Positions 1-8,355 of a DNA stretch of 64,000 nucleotides are shown here, in pieces. Source of the stretch: Bordetella parapertussis (GTDB taxonomy: Bacteria > Pseudomonadota > Gammaproteobacteria > Burkholderiales > Burkholderiaceae_D); contig CAMCXB010000002.1 of NCBI GenBank assembly GCA_945883145.1, forward strand, positions 1-64,000, given 5' to 3'. Numbering within the stretch: position 1 is the stretch's first letter; each line of letters opens with the position of its first letter. Below the pieces are notes generated by a model. The model did no database searches, was not told the DNA's origin, and saw only the letters and a program-made list of their open reading frames with translations. The translations under genes were made by a program, and so were the position numbers.

Positions 1-357
1 TTTGGTCATCCTGTTTACACCATCTCTGATCCACGTAATAAAGTAATTAAAGATGTAGCGCATCAATTATCGAAAGATGCAGGCTCTACCAAGATGTTTG
101 ATATTGCAGCACGTCTGGAATCCGTGATGTGGGATGTGAAAAAAATGTTCCCGAACTTGGATTGGTTCTCTGCAGTGTCGTATCACATGATGGGTGTGCC
201 TACAGCGATGTTCACACCGTTGTTTGTGATTTCACGTACCTCAGGTTGGGCTGCCCACATTATTGAACAACGCATAGACAATAAAATTATTCGTCCTAGC
301 GCAAATTATGTAGGCCCTGAAAATCTGAAATTTGTGCCAATCAAAAATCGTAAATAA
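1..357 (+). CDS. prpC: 2-methylcitrate synthase, C-terminal part (cut by window edge)
   Basis: The open frame runs from base 1 to a TAA at 355-357, giving the last 118 residues of a citrate-synthase-fold enzyme. The opening segment [13 protein letters not shown] is characteristic of PrpC, which condenses propionyl-CoA with oxaloacetate to 2-methylcitrate; this loop carries an active-site histidine. Later segments ([19 protein letters not shown], then a tail ending FVPIKNRK) also fit. It is followed on the same strand by acnD, prpF and prpE, so it belongs to a methylcitrate-cycle operon. The gene start and any prpB or prpR upstream lie outside the window. An ordinary citrate synthase (GltA) is less likely given this neighbourhood. 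Confidence 0.95.
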   Translation, partial: FGHPVYTISDPRNKVIKDVAHQLSKDAGSTKMFDIAARLESVMWDVKKMFPNLDWFSAVSYHMMGVPTAMFTPLFVISRTSGWAAHIIEQRIDNKIIRPSANYVGPENLKFVPIKNRK

Positions 358-378
358 ATCATCAAAAAGATTATCTTT

Positions 379-405
379 CCTCAGTGAGCGCACTGCCCAC
401 TGAGG
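379..405. terminator. Hairpin between prpC and acnD
   Basis: CCTCAGTG at 379-386 pairs perfectly with CACTGAGG at 398-405 across an 11-base loop. It lies 21 bases after the prpC stop and about 100 bases before acnD. No clear T-run follows, so it may be a processing or 3'-end stabilising hairpin rather than a true terminator. Confidence 0.35.
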
Positions 406-506
406 CGAGACTCTTAATCGATTTTGATTGCCTTTGTTTCTTATCCGTCTTTAAGAATTTCGTTCATCTTTAAGATTTTTGTCAGACTCTTTTTTATTCT
501 GCTCCC

Positions 507-3101
507 ATGAACACTGCACACCGCAAATCTCTGCCTGGTACCAAACTTGATTACTTCGATGCACGCGCTGCTGTTAATGCGATTCAAGCCGGCGCTTGGG
601 AAAAACTGCCTTACACCTCACGTGTGTTAGCAGAAAACCTCGTACGTCGCTGTGAACCCGCAACCCTAACGGATTCTTTAAAACAGCTCATCGAACGTAA
701 ACGCGATTTAGATTTTCCATGGTTTCCAGCGCGTGTAGTGTGTCATGATATTTTGGGTCAAACTGCGTTAGTTGATTTAGCAGGCTTGCGTGATGCAATC
801 ACTGCGCAGGGTGGTGATCCTGTATTAGTGAATCCTGTGGTGCCCACACAATTAGTAGTCGATCATTCACTCGCAGTGGAGTGCGGTGGATTTGATCCAG
901 ATGCATTTAATAAAAATCGCGCGATTGAAGATAGACGTAATGAAGATCGCTTTGATTTTATTAACTGGACTAAAAAAGCATTTAAGAATGTGGATGTGAT
1001 CCCACCTGGGAATGGCATTCTGCATCAAATTAATTTAGAACGTATGTCACCAGTCATTCAGGTGAAAGATGGTGTGGCTTATCCCGATACCTTAGTTGGT
1101 ACAGATAGTCATACGCCGATGGTCGATGCCTTAGGTGTGATTGCCATTGGTGTGGGTGGTTTAGAAGCTGAAACCGTGATGCTAGGTCGTGCATCATGGA
1201 TGCGTTTACCTGACATCATTGGTGTAGAACTGACTGGTAAGCCACAAGAGGGCATCACAGCTACCGACACCGTGTTGGCACTGACAGAATTTCTGCGTAA
1301 AGAAAAAGTCGTTTCTGCTTATTTAGAGTTTTATGGTGAAGGTGCGAATAATTTAACCTTAGGTGATCGCGCCACCATCTCCAACATGGCACCAGAGTTT
1401 GGTGCAACTGCTGCTATGTTCTACATTGATCAGCAAACGATTAAATATCTCAAGCTCACAGGGCGTGATGATGAATTAGTGAAGTTAGTTGAAACCTATG
1501 CAAAAGAAACAGGCTTATGGGCTGACACTTTACAACATGCTGAATATGAGCGAGTGTTGAAATTTGATTTATCAACTGTGGTCAGAAATATTGCAGGTCC
1601 ATCCAATCCGCATAAACGTGTGCCGACTTCAGAATTAGCCGCACGTGGCATTAGCGGTAAAGTAGAAAACGAACCTGGCCTCATGCCTGATGGTGCTGTG
1701 ATCATCGCAGCGATTACTAGTTGCACTAACACGAATAATCCACGCAACATGATTGCGGCAGGTTTGTTAGCACGCAATGCAAATAAATTGGGTTTGTTGC
1801 GTAAACCTTGGGTCAAGAGTTCACTCGCTCCCGGATCGAAAGCAGTGGCTTTGTATTTAGAAGAAGCCGGTCTAATGTCTGAATTAGAGCAACTGGGTTT
1901 TGGTGTGGTGGCTTTTGCTTGTACGACTTGTAATGGTATGTCAGGTGCTTTAGATCCTGTGATTCAAAAAGAAATCATAGATCGCGATTTATATGCGACT
2001 GCGGTGTTATCAGGCAATCGTAATTTTGATGGCCGCATTCATCCTTATGCGAAGCAAGCGTTTCTTGCGTCACCTCCTTTAGTTGTGGCTTATGCGATTG
2101 CAGGCACCATACGTTTCGACATAGAGAAAGATGTATTGGGCACCGATGCAAACGGCAAAGCTATCACGCTAAAAGATCTCTGGCCTAGTGATGAAGAGAT
2201 TGATGCCATTGTTGCTTCTAGCGTCAAGCCTGAGCAGTTCCGCAAAGTGTACGACCCTATGTTTGCGATTCAGTTGGATAAAGGTGAGAAGGTCAGCCCA
2301 CTATATGACTGGCGCGCACAAAGCACTTATATTCGTCGTCCACCGTATTGGGAAGGTGCATTGGCAGGTGAGCGTAGCTTGAAAGCGATGCGTCCTTTAG
2401 CTGTGTTAGGTGACAACATCACCACCGATCATCTGTCACCTTCAAATGCCATCATGCTCGATAGCGCAGCAGGTGAATATTTAGCCAAGATGGGTTTGCC
2501 AGAAGAAGACTTTAATTCTTATGCAACGCATAGAGGTGATCATTTAACTGCACAACGTGCCACCTTTGCGAATCCCACCTTGTTAAATGAAATGGTGATG
2601 GAGAATGGCAAAGTCAAAGCAGGCTCCTTAGCACGCATAGAACCAGAAGGTAAAGTGACGCGCATGTGGGAAGCGATAGAAACCTACATGCAACGCAAGC
2701 AACCCTTAATCGTGATTGCAGGTGCTGATTATGGTCAGGGCTCTTCGCGTGACTGGGCTGCGAAAGGTGTGCGCTTAGCTGGAGTTGAAGTGATTGTTGC
2801 AGAAGGTTTTGAACGCATACATCGTACCAATTTAGTAGGCATGGGTGTATTACCACTAGAATTTAAATCCGGTGTGAATCGTTTAACACTAGGTTTAGAT
2901 GGCACCGAAACTTATGATGTAGTTGGTGAACGCAAGCCACGTGCAACATTGACTTTGGTTATACACAGAAAAAATGGTGAGAAAGTAGAAGTGCCTGTCA
3001 CCTGCCGACTCGATACAGCAGAAGAAGTTTCGATTTACGAAGCAGGTGGAGTGTTGCAAAGATTTGCGCAAGACTTTCTTGCTTCAACTAAGGCAGCATA
3101 A
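507..3101 (+). CDS. acnD: Fe/S-dependent 2-methylisocitrate dehydratase AcnD
   Basis: An 864-residue aconitase-family protein. AcnD dehydrates 2-methylcitrate to a 2-methylaconitate that PrpF then isomerises, replacing PrpD in many beta- and gammaproteobacteria. The three [4Fe-4S] ligand cysteines are visible: C406 in TSCTNT, and C472 and C475 in CTTCNGMSG. The swivelling domain (about residues 640-800) has GDNITTDHLSPS and GSSRDWAAKG. The opening MNTAHRKSLPGTKLDYFD is typical of AcnD rather than AcnA. Length is as expected. The ATG at 507 has no obvious Shine-Dalgarno sequence (AT-rich tract, then TGCTCCC), which is odd for an internal operon gene. The gene ends 2 bases before prpF, so the two are probably translated together. 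Confidence 0.96.
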   Translation: MNTAHRKSLPGTKLDYFDARAAVNAIQAGAWEKLPYTSRVLAENLVRRCEPATLTDSLKQLIERKRDLDFPWFPARVVCHDILGQTALVDLAGLRDAITAQGGDPVLVNPVVPTQLVVDHSLAVECGGFDPDAFNKNRAIEDRRNEDRFDFINWTKKAFKNVDVIPPGNGILHQINLERMSPVIQVKDGVAYPDTLVGTDSHTPMVDALGVIAIGVGGLEAETVMLGRASWMRLPDIIGVELTGKPQEGITATDTVLALTEFLRKEKVVSAYLEFYGEGANNLTLGDRATISNMAPEFGATAAMFYIDQQTIKYLKLTGRDDELVKLVETYAKETGLWADTLQHAEYERVLKFDLSTVVRNIAGPSNPHKRVPTSELAARGISGKVENEPGLMPDGAVIIAAITSCTNTNNPRNMIAAGLLARNANKLGLLRKPWVKSSLAPGSKAVALYLEEAGLMSELEQLGFGVVAFACTTCNGMSGALDPVIQKEIIDRDLYATAVLSGNRNFDGRIHPYAKQAFLASPPLVVAYAIAGTIRFDIEKDVLGTDANGKAITLKDLWPSDEEIDAIVASSVKPEQFRKVYDPMFAIQLDKGEKVSPLYDWRAQSTYIRRPPYWEGALAGERSLKAMRPLAVLGDNITTDHLSPSNAIMLDSAAGEYLAKMGLPEEDFNSYATHRGDHLTAQRATFANPTLLNEMVMENGKVKAGSLARIEPEGKVTRMWEAIETYMQRKQPLIVIAGADYGQGSSRDWAAKGVRLAGVEVIVAEGFERIHRTNLVGMGVLPLEFKSGVNRLTLGLDGTETYDVVGERKPRATLTLVIHRKNGEKVEVPVTCRLDTAEEVSIYEAGGVLQRFAQDFLASTKAA

Positions 3102-3103
3102 TC

Positions 3104-4294
3104 ATGGCACACGCTCCTCAAATAAAAATCCCTGCAACGTATCTGCGTGGTGGCACCAGTAAAGGCGTGTTCTTTCGTCTGCAAGACTTGCCTGCCCAAG
3201 CACAAACATCGGGTGCTGCTCGCGATGCTTTACTCATGCGTGTCATTGGTAGCCCTGATCCTTATGGCAAGCAGATTGATGGCATGGGTGGCGCCACATC
3301 AAGCACAAGTAAAACAGTCATCGTCTCTAAAAGTACCAAGCCTGATCATGACGTGGATTATTTATTTGGACAGGTATCGATTGATAAAGCCTTTATTGAT
3401 TGGAGTGGTAACTGCGGCAATCTCTCAGCAGCAGTGGGTCCTTTTGCGATTAGCTCAGGTTTAATCGATGCAAAGCAGTTGCCACAAAATGGGATGGCAA
3501 TCGTGCGTATCTGGCAGGCCAACATCTCAAAAACCATTATTGCGCATGTACCTATGGTGAATGGCGCAGTGCAAGAAACAGGTGATTTTGAATTAGATGG
3601 CGTCACTTTTCCCGCAGCAGAAGTGCAACTAGAATTCATGGATCCTGCTGCTGAAGAAGAAGGCGGTGGTGGTGCCATGTTCCCAACCGGTCATGTGATT
3701 GATGAACTGGATGTGCCTGGCGTCGGCAAACTACAAGCCACGATGATTAACGCAGGTATTCCTACTATTTTCATCAAGGCAGATGCGATTGCTTACACAG
3801 GCACTGAATTGCAAGAAGCCATTAATAGCGACAGCAAAGCCTTAGCGATGTTTGAAACCATACGTGCACATGGTGCATTACGTATGGGTTTAATTAAACA
3901 CATAGATGAAGCAGCAACACGCCAACATACACCTAAGGTTGCATTTGTAGCGCCACCTAAAGATTACACATCATCCAGTGGTAAACAAGTTAAAGCTTCT
4001 GATATTGATTTACTTGTTCGTGCACTTTCTATGGGTAAGCTGCATCACGCCATGATGGGGACTGCAGCAGTGGCAATTGGTACAGCAGCAGCCATACCTG
4101 GCACTTTGGTGAATTTAGCAGCAGGCGGTGGAGAACGTGAAGCAGTACGATTCGGTCATCCCTCTGGCACTTTACGTGTTGGTGCACAAGCGAGTCAGGT
4201 GAATGGTGAGTGGAGCGTGAAGAAAGCCATCATGAGTCGCAGCGCACGTGTGTTGATGGAAGGTTGGGTGCGCGTTCCTGGTGATGCGTTTTAA
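3104..4294 (+). CDS. prpF: 2-methylaconitate cis-trans isomerase PrpF
   Basis: A 396-residue PrpF-family protein with a diaminopimelate-epimerase-like fold. It isomerises the trans/cis double bond of the 2-methylaconitate made by AcnD so that aconitase can complete formation of 2-methylisocitrate. Recognisable segments are IPATYLRGGTSKGVFF at the N-terminus, GNCGNLSAAVGPFAI near residue 105 and a glycine-rich AAGGGEREAVRFGHPSG near the C-terminus. It begins 2 bases after the acnD stop and is followed 76 bases later by prpE. The obligate acnD-prpF pairing makes the assignment secure. Confidence 0.95.
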   Translation: MAHAPQIKIPATYLRGGTSKGVFFRLQDLPAQAQTSGAARDALLMRVIGSPDPYGKQIDGMGGATSSTSKTVIVSKSTKPDHDVDYLFGQVSIDKAFIDWSGNCGNLSAAVGPFAISSGLIDAKQLPQNGMAIVRIWQANISKTIIAHVPMVNGAVQETGDFELDGVTFPAAEVQLEFMDPAAEEEGGGGAMFPTGHVIDELDVPGVGKLQATMINAGIPTIFIKADAIAYTGTELQEAINSDSKALAMFETIRAHGALRMGLIKHIDEAATRQHTPKVAFVAPPKDYTSSSGKQVKASDIDLLVRALSMGKLHHAMMGTAAVAIGTAAAIPGTLVNLAAGGGEREAVRFGHPSGTLRVGAQASQVNGEWSVKKAIMSRSARVLMEGWVRVPGDAF

Positions 4295-4370
4295 AGAAAA
4301 ATCCAAGAATAAAAAAATCAATAATAAAAATTCATAAAAAATAAAGCAGTAAGAACAGTGCGGAGATAGC

Positions 4371-6272
4371 ATGAACTACCAAGATTATTATAAAAAATCC
4401 ATACAAGATCCTGATGGCTTTTGGGACAATGAAGCCAAGCGTATCGATTGGCACACACCTTATAAGCAAGTGCTAGATTACAGCAAGCCTCCCTTCGCAA
4501 ACTGGTATGTAGGTGGTGAAACCAATCTCTGTCATAACGCAGTTGATCGTTGGGCAAGCAAACAACCTGATGCCACTGCACTGATTGCTATTTCTACTGA
4601 AACAGCAGATGGCACACCCTCTGAAAAAAGCTGGACGTTTAAAGAACTGCAAGCAGAAGTAGAACGCACCGCTGCCATCATGCAATCACTCGGAGTAGGT
4701 AAGGGTGATATTGTTTTGATTTACATGCCCATGATTGCTGAAGCGACTTTCGCCATGTTGGCATGTGCACGCATAGGTGCGATTCATTCTGTGGTCTTTG
4801 GTGGTTTTGCTTCGAATAGTCTAGCAACGCGTATTGATGATGCTAAACCTAAGCTCATCGTATCAGCCGATGCGGGTTCGCGTGGTGGTAAGCCAGTCCC
4901 TTACAAACCTTTGTTAGATGAAGCGATTCAACTCGCTGAACATAAACCTGCACACGTGTTGTTGGTAGATCGTGGTTTAGTACCTATGAACGTTGTTGCA
5001 GATCGTGATGTGGACTATGCCACCCAACGTGAAAAGCACTTGCATGCTTCAGTACCTGTCAATTGGCTAAAATCCGATGACATCTCTTACATACTCTATA
5101 CATCAGGCACCACAGGTAAACCGAAAGGTGTGCAACGTGATGTAGGTGGTTATGCAGTCGCACTTGCTGCTTCAATGGAAACCATCTTCTGTGGCAAAGC
5201 AGGTGAGACGTATTTTGCGACTTCAGATATTGGTTGGGTGGTGGGTCATTCTTATATTGTGTATGGACCCTTGATCGCAGGTATGGCAACCATTATGTAT
5301 GAAGGCACACCGTTAAGACCAGACGCGAGCATCTGGTGGCAGATAGTAGAAAAATACAAAGTCACACGTATGTTCTCAGCACCGACAGCAGTGCGAGTGC
5401 TAAAAAAACAGCCACCTGAGATGATGAAAAAATATGATGTTTCATCATTAAAAGCACTCTATCTGGCTGGTGAACCTTTAGATGAAAGCACCTCATCTTG
5501 GATAGCGAATGAGTTAGGCGTTGCGATTATTGACAACTACTGGCAGACAGAAACAGGTTGGCCAGTACTGTCGATTGCAAAAGGCGTAGAAGATAAACCC
5601 ACGCGTTTAGGTAGCCCTGGCATACCTATGCCTGGTTATCGTATGAAATTATTAAATGAAGCTACCGGCGAAGAATGCGGCAACAATGAAAAAGGCGTGG
5701 TAGTCATTGAAGGTCCTTTGCCACCAGGCTGTATGCAAACAGTGTTTGGTGATGATGCACGTTTCGTTAAAACCTATTGGTCTAACTTCTCAACCGAACA
5801 AGTCTATTCCACCTTTGATTGGGGCATACGCGATGATGATGGTTATTACTTCATCTTGGGTCGTACTGATGACGTTATTAATGTTGCAGGTCATAGACTA
5901 GGAACGCGTGAGATAGAAGAGAGCATTTCCAGTCATCCCAATGTTTCAGAAGTAGCTGTGGTTGGCGTGGAAGATAAACTCAAAGGACAAGTTGCTGTCG
6001 CCTTTGTCATTCCTCGACATGCAGAAACTACAGCCACAGCCGAAGCGCGTGCGCAATTAGAAAAAGAAGTATGGGCAGTGGTAGATAAACAGCTAGGAGC
6101 TGTAGCACGTCCTGCCCGTGTGCATTGTGTGAATTTATTGCCTAAGACACGATCGGGAAAACTACTGCGCCGTTCTATACAAGCGATTTGTGAAGGACGT
6201 GATCCAGGAGATTTAACGACGATTGAAGATCCGACTTCACTAGAGCAGATTAAAGCAGCGGTGTTGGCTTAA
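4371..6272 (+). CDS. prpE: Propionyl-CoA synthetase PrpE
   Basis: A 633-residue acyl-CoA synthetase of the ANL superfamily, which activates propionate to propionyl-CoA through propionyl-AMP and so feeds the methylcitrate cycle. The N-terminal ACAS domain is followed by the ATP-binding P-loop YTSGTTGKPKGV (about residues 240-252), YWQTETGWP (A5-like region), and the C-terminal lid with LGRTDDVINVAGHRLGT and PKTRSGKLLRR. K597 in the last motif is the catalytic lysine that Pat/CobB-type acylation controls in relatives. GGAG lies upstream of the ATG. Operon position separates it from acetyl-CoA synthetase. A hairpin follows its stop. Confidence 0.94.
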   Translation: MNYQDYYKKSIQDPDGFWDNEAKRIDWHTPYKQVLDYSKPPFANWYVGGETNLCHNAVDRWASKQPDATALIAISTETADGTPSEKSWTFKELQAEVERTAAIMQSLGVGKGDIVLIYMPMIAEATFAMLACARIGAIHSVVFGGFASNSLATRIDDAKPKLIVSADAGSRGGKPVPYKPLLDEAIQLAEHKPAHVLLVDRGLVPMNVVADRDVDYATQREKHLHASVPVNWLKSDDISYILYTSGTTGKPKGVQRDVGGYAVALAASMETIFCGKAGETYFATSDIGWVVGHSYIVYGPLIAGMATIMYEGTPLRPDASIWWQIVEKYKVTRMFSAPTAVRVLKKQPPEMMKKYDVSSLKALYLAGEPLDESTSSWIANELGVAIIDNYWQTETGWPVLSIAKGVEDKPTRLGSPGIPMPGYRMKLLNEATGEECGNNEKGVVVIEGPLPPGCMQTVFGDDARFVKTYWSNFSTEQVYSTFDWGIRDDDGYYFILGRTDDVINVAGHRLGTREIEESISSHPNVSEVAVVGVEDKLKGQVAVAFVIPRHAETTATAEARAQLEKEVWAVVDKQLGAVARPARVHCVNLLPKTRSGKLLRRSIQAICEGRDPGDLTTIEDPTSLEQIKAAVLA

Positions 6273-6278
6273 CTAAAT

Positions 6279-6305
6279 AATGGCAAGGTTTTATACCTTG
6301 CCATT
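6279..6305. terminator. Hairpin between convergent prpE and the AT-rich block
   Basis: AATGGCAAGG (6279-6288) and CCTTGCCATT (6296-6305) form a perfect 10-bp stem with a 7-base loop, starting 7 bases after the prpE stop. It lies between convergent transcription units. No long T-run follows on either strand, so it is terminator-like only. Confidence 0.55.
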
Positions 6306-6532
6306 ATCCAGATATTTATTCGTTAGATCCTCTAGCTTAGTTGAAAAATCTTCCATTAAACCTTCAATCACTTTATTGTCTTTTCCAGTTAAATCTAATG
6401 CTTTTTTATAAGTTCAGATTTAAGCTCTTCTTGTTGTAAATTTATTTGACAAAGAAGTCCTGGATTTTTTATGTCGACACCTTGATTCACAACATAACTA
6501 GAATAATCTTCAATTTCATATTCTGAGATCAT
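6291..6532 (-). pseudogene. Small ORF split by a -1 frame change at A AAA AAG
   Basis: An ATG at 6532-6530 starts one base after the stop of the 209-aa gene (TAA-T-ATG), so it is tightly coupled to it. The zero frame gives 45 residues (begins MISEYEIEDYSSYVV) and stops at TAG 6397-6395. At 6407-6401 the heptamer A AAA AAG lies in the zero frame. A -1 slip there continues without a stop as ALDLTGKDNKVIEGLMEDFS... to TAA at 6293-6291, about 80 residues in all. So it is a frameshifted pseudogene, a sequencing error in a six-A run, or a programmed -1 frameshift product. The protein is acidic and probably helical, with no family recognised. Confidence 0.6.
6401..6407 (-). promoter_or_regulatory. 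A AAA AAG slippery heptamer, in frame
   Basis: On the minus strand the codons read ATA AAA AAG CAT TAG, so the heptamer A AAA AAG sits in the phase used for -1 frameshifting in dnaX. The -1 frame continues for about 35 codons of plausible coding sequence. I see no strong Shine-Dalgarno element 10-14 bases upstream and no stable downstream stem, so function is unproven. Confidence 0.35.
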
Positions 6533-6533
6533 A

Positions 6534-7163
6534 TTATTTTTCTGCTTTCAGTCGTTCATCTAGAGAGTTTTTTAGCGCGTAGTATTTATTTTCTGGCATA
6601 TAATCTTTAAGTTCTTTAAGATCATTTTTAGTATTCATTAGATCTTGCTTTGAATGTGGCGCCGTAGAATTGGTTAACATATTCCTAGCAATAATTTCGA
6701 AACTTTTCGTATTTATTTTATTCGTGTTTGCTGTTCCATTGTGTCTATATATAGCTGATTTTATTGTTTCCAGTGTGTCGGATATTTCTCTATCTTTTTT
6801 TATTTTAGCTTTGGGATCATTTTCACTTAAAAATGTATTTAATTTTTTTAATGAAACTGAAGAATGATTAAATATATTTTCAGTTAACTCTGTTTTGTGA
6901 AACATAGATTTGTTATTTGAAATATTATTCTTTGTTTTTTCAAATATTGTTACTAATTTTTCTAAATTTGTTTTTGATGTTCTAGTGAAGGTTATTCCAT
7001 AACTTTTATCAATTTCGCCATTTTTTATGGTTGTTATTATTCCACGATCTATTTTTAATCTATCTTTTCCACCCATACCTTCTGTGAGTTTTTTTAATTG
7101 ATTAATATCATGTTGCGTAATTTTATCGTTTAAATTTAGGCTAACACTTTGTATTCCCTTCAT
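6534..7163 (-). CDS. Unrecognised AT-rich protein, paralogue of the 275-aa gene upstream
   Basis: A 209-residue, lysine- and asparagine-rich protein of unknown function, predicted soluble, with no signal peptide or membrane segment. A good ribosome site (GGAGAGG) precedes the ATG at 7163. The N-terminal half parallels the 275-aa gene: a short beta-like start with hydrophobics (GIQSVSLNLN versus PIGVIRLHDN), a KLEKL-like helix near residue 70, and the shared block HSSVSLKKLNTFLSE versus RNSVSIKDLKNFLNE near residue 100. The C-terminal third (residues 130-209) is helical and not shared. Base composition is far more AT-rich than that of prpE or xthA, pointing to acquisition or to a fast-evolving effector-like family. 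No function is assigned. Confidence 0.7.
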   Translation of the reverse strand: MKGIQSVSLNLNDKITQHDINQLKKLTEGMGGKDRLKIDRGIITTIKNGEIDKSYGITFTRTSKTNLEKLVTIFEKTKNNISNNKSMFHKTELTENIFNHSSVSLKKLNTFLSENDPKAKIKKDREISDTLETIKSAIYRHNGTANTNKINTKSFEIIARNMLTNSTAPHSKQDLMNTKNDLKELKDYMPENKYYALKNSLDERLKAEK

Positions 7164-7189
7164 GATGGCCTCTCCAGAGTAGTTGAATT

Positions 7190-7418
7190 TTATAAAATAT
7201 AATGCAATTTTTCGTGGTTATTTTTGTTTAAATATTTTGGCGTATATTGAAAATCTTCATCTTTAAATGCAATTAATGTTTCAATTTCATTGTTAAATCT
7301 GTTTAGGGTATCTGATGCAATAGCATTTTTTTATCTCTTCGTTATAGCCTTTAAAATCTAAAAAAGTTATTTTTTATTTTTTATAATAGATTTTTTTAGA
7401 TACTATAATTTTGTACAT
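7190..7418 (-). pseudogene. Degraded small ORF between the two paralogues
   Basis: In the gap between two minus-strand genes a reading frame starts at ATG 7418-7416 (MYKIIVSKKIYYKK), meets a TAA in an A-rich tract, continues in the same frame as KITFLDFKGYNEEIK, and must then shift by +1 in a seven-A run. It then reads NAIASDTLNRFNNEIETLIA... to TAA at 7192-7190. Spacing to its neighbours is gene-like: 18 bases after the upstream stop and 26 bases before the next ATG. Hence it is best read as a small gene of about 75 codons broken by a nonsense codon and a frameshift. Errors in homopolymer runs could produce the same picture. No family recognised. Confidence 0.5.
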
Positions 7419-7436
7419 TATTTCAATTTTGTAGAT

Positions 7437-8264
7437 TCATCGTAATCCCATATCTTTTAAAAGATTCAGTAATTTCCGTCTTTCCACTAAATCAGGATCA
7501 ACTTTAGTAGGTGGTGGTCCAGGATCATCTGTTGGGGGCGGAGGCCCGATATCATCAGTTGGAGGTGGTGGTACGATATCACTTGTTGTGATTTCTACTG
7601 CGGGATGACTAATAAATTTATATTCATCTTCATCTTCTTTATCCATCAATATAGGTTGATCATCCAAAATTTCTATAGAAATTTCATTCGGGTTTTTTTG
7701 CTGTTTTATATCTTTTATTTCTTCATCGTTTCTTAAATCTTCTATAGTTATATCTTTTAATCCAAATTCATCTTCAAGTTTTTTCAAATCATAATCTTGA
7801 GTTATGCCTTCTGGTTCTTCTGATTTTATTTTTTTATTTTGTGCGCTCATTTCTGATATGGATTTATAGTCTTGATTTATTTTCATTTTTAAATCATCTT
7901 CCAAATCCTTCAACTCGTTATCTATAGAATTTTTAATCTCTTCTCTTTTTTCATTTAGAAAATTTTTTAAATCTTTTATTGATACTGAGTTTCTATCTAA
8001 GATCCCTTTTGTAAGGCATGAATTTTCTGATAATTTTTTATTTATAAAGATATTCTTTAATTTTTCTAGTTTATGTAATGAACGTTCTGAAAATGTATTC
8101 TTATATACTTCAAAAATTGTTACTTTATTTTTTCCTAAATTAGTTATTCTCGATCTTATTTTTTCATTTCCTTTTAAGGCTAAAATTTTATTTTCGACTT
8201 GTTTTATTTCATTTAAATTCATATTATCGTGTAATCTGATTACTCCGATTGGTTTAATTGTCAT
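7437..8264 (-). CDS. Unrecognised protein with C-terminal PPPPTDD repeats
   Basis: A 275-residue AT-rich protein with a good ribosome site (GGAGA) before the ATG at 8264. Residues 1-110 are related to the 209-aa gene downstream (shared RNSVSIKDLKNFLNE-type block at 91-105). Residues 106-200 are charged and probably coiled-coil or helical (ELKDLEDDLKMKINQDY). Residues 201-216 are acidic. Residues 231-253 contain two exact PPPPTDD repeats and a third partial one (PGPPPT). The tail is short and basic (ERRKLLNLLKDMGLR). No signal peptide or membrane segment is seen. The proline/acidic repeats resemble the Ena/VASP-binding repeats of Listeria ActA, so a role in host cells is possible, but this is inference and the overall family is not recognised. 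Confidence 0.7.
   Translation of the reverse strand: MTIKPIGVIRLHDNMNLNEIKQVENKILALKGNEKIRSRITNLGKNKVTIFEVYKNTFSERSLHKLEKLKNIFINKKLSENSCLTKGILDRNSVSIKDLKNFLNEKREEIKNSIDNELKDLEDDLKMKINQDYKSISEMSAQNKKIKSEEPEGITQDYDLKKLEDEFGLKDITIEDLRNDEEIKDIKQQKNPNEISIEILDDQPILMDKEDEDEYKFISHPAVEITTSDIVPPPPTDDIGPPPPTDDPGPPPTKVDPDLVERRKLLNLLKDMGLR
7506..7571 (-). repeat. Proline-rich PPPPTDD tandem repeat coding segment
   Basis: Encodes residues 232-253 of the 275-aa protein: PPPPTDD, a two-residue linker, PPPPTDD, then PGPPPT. The period is 9 residues. It is conspicuously GC-rich inside an otherwise AT-rich gene. Confidence 0.85.
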
Positions 8265-8355
8265 TATGCGTTCTCCGGAATAGATAATTTAGATAATTAA
8301 AAATATAATTTAGTTTTAAAAAAATATTTTCAGATATTTTTTTAACCTTTAATTT

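Noticed and set aside
7437..7485. WH2 actin-binding motif in the C-terminal tail of the 275-aa protein
   Set aside because: LLNLLKDMGLR has the leucines, but the conserved spacing to the Gly and the final L-K/R does not fit the WH2 consensus.
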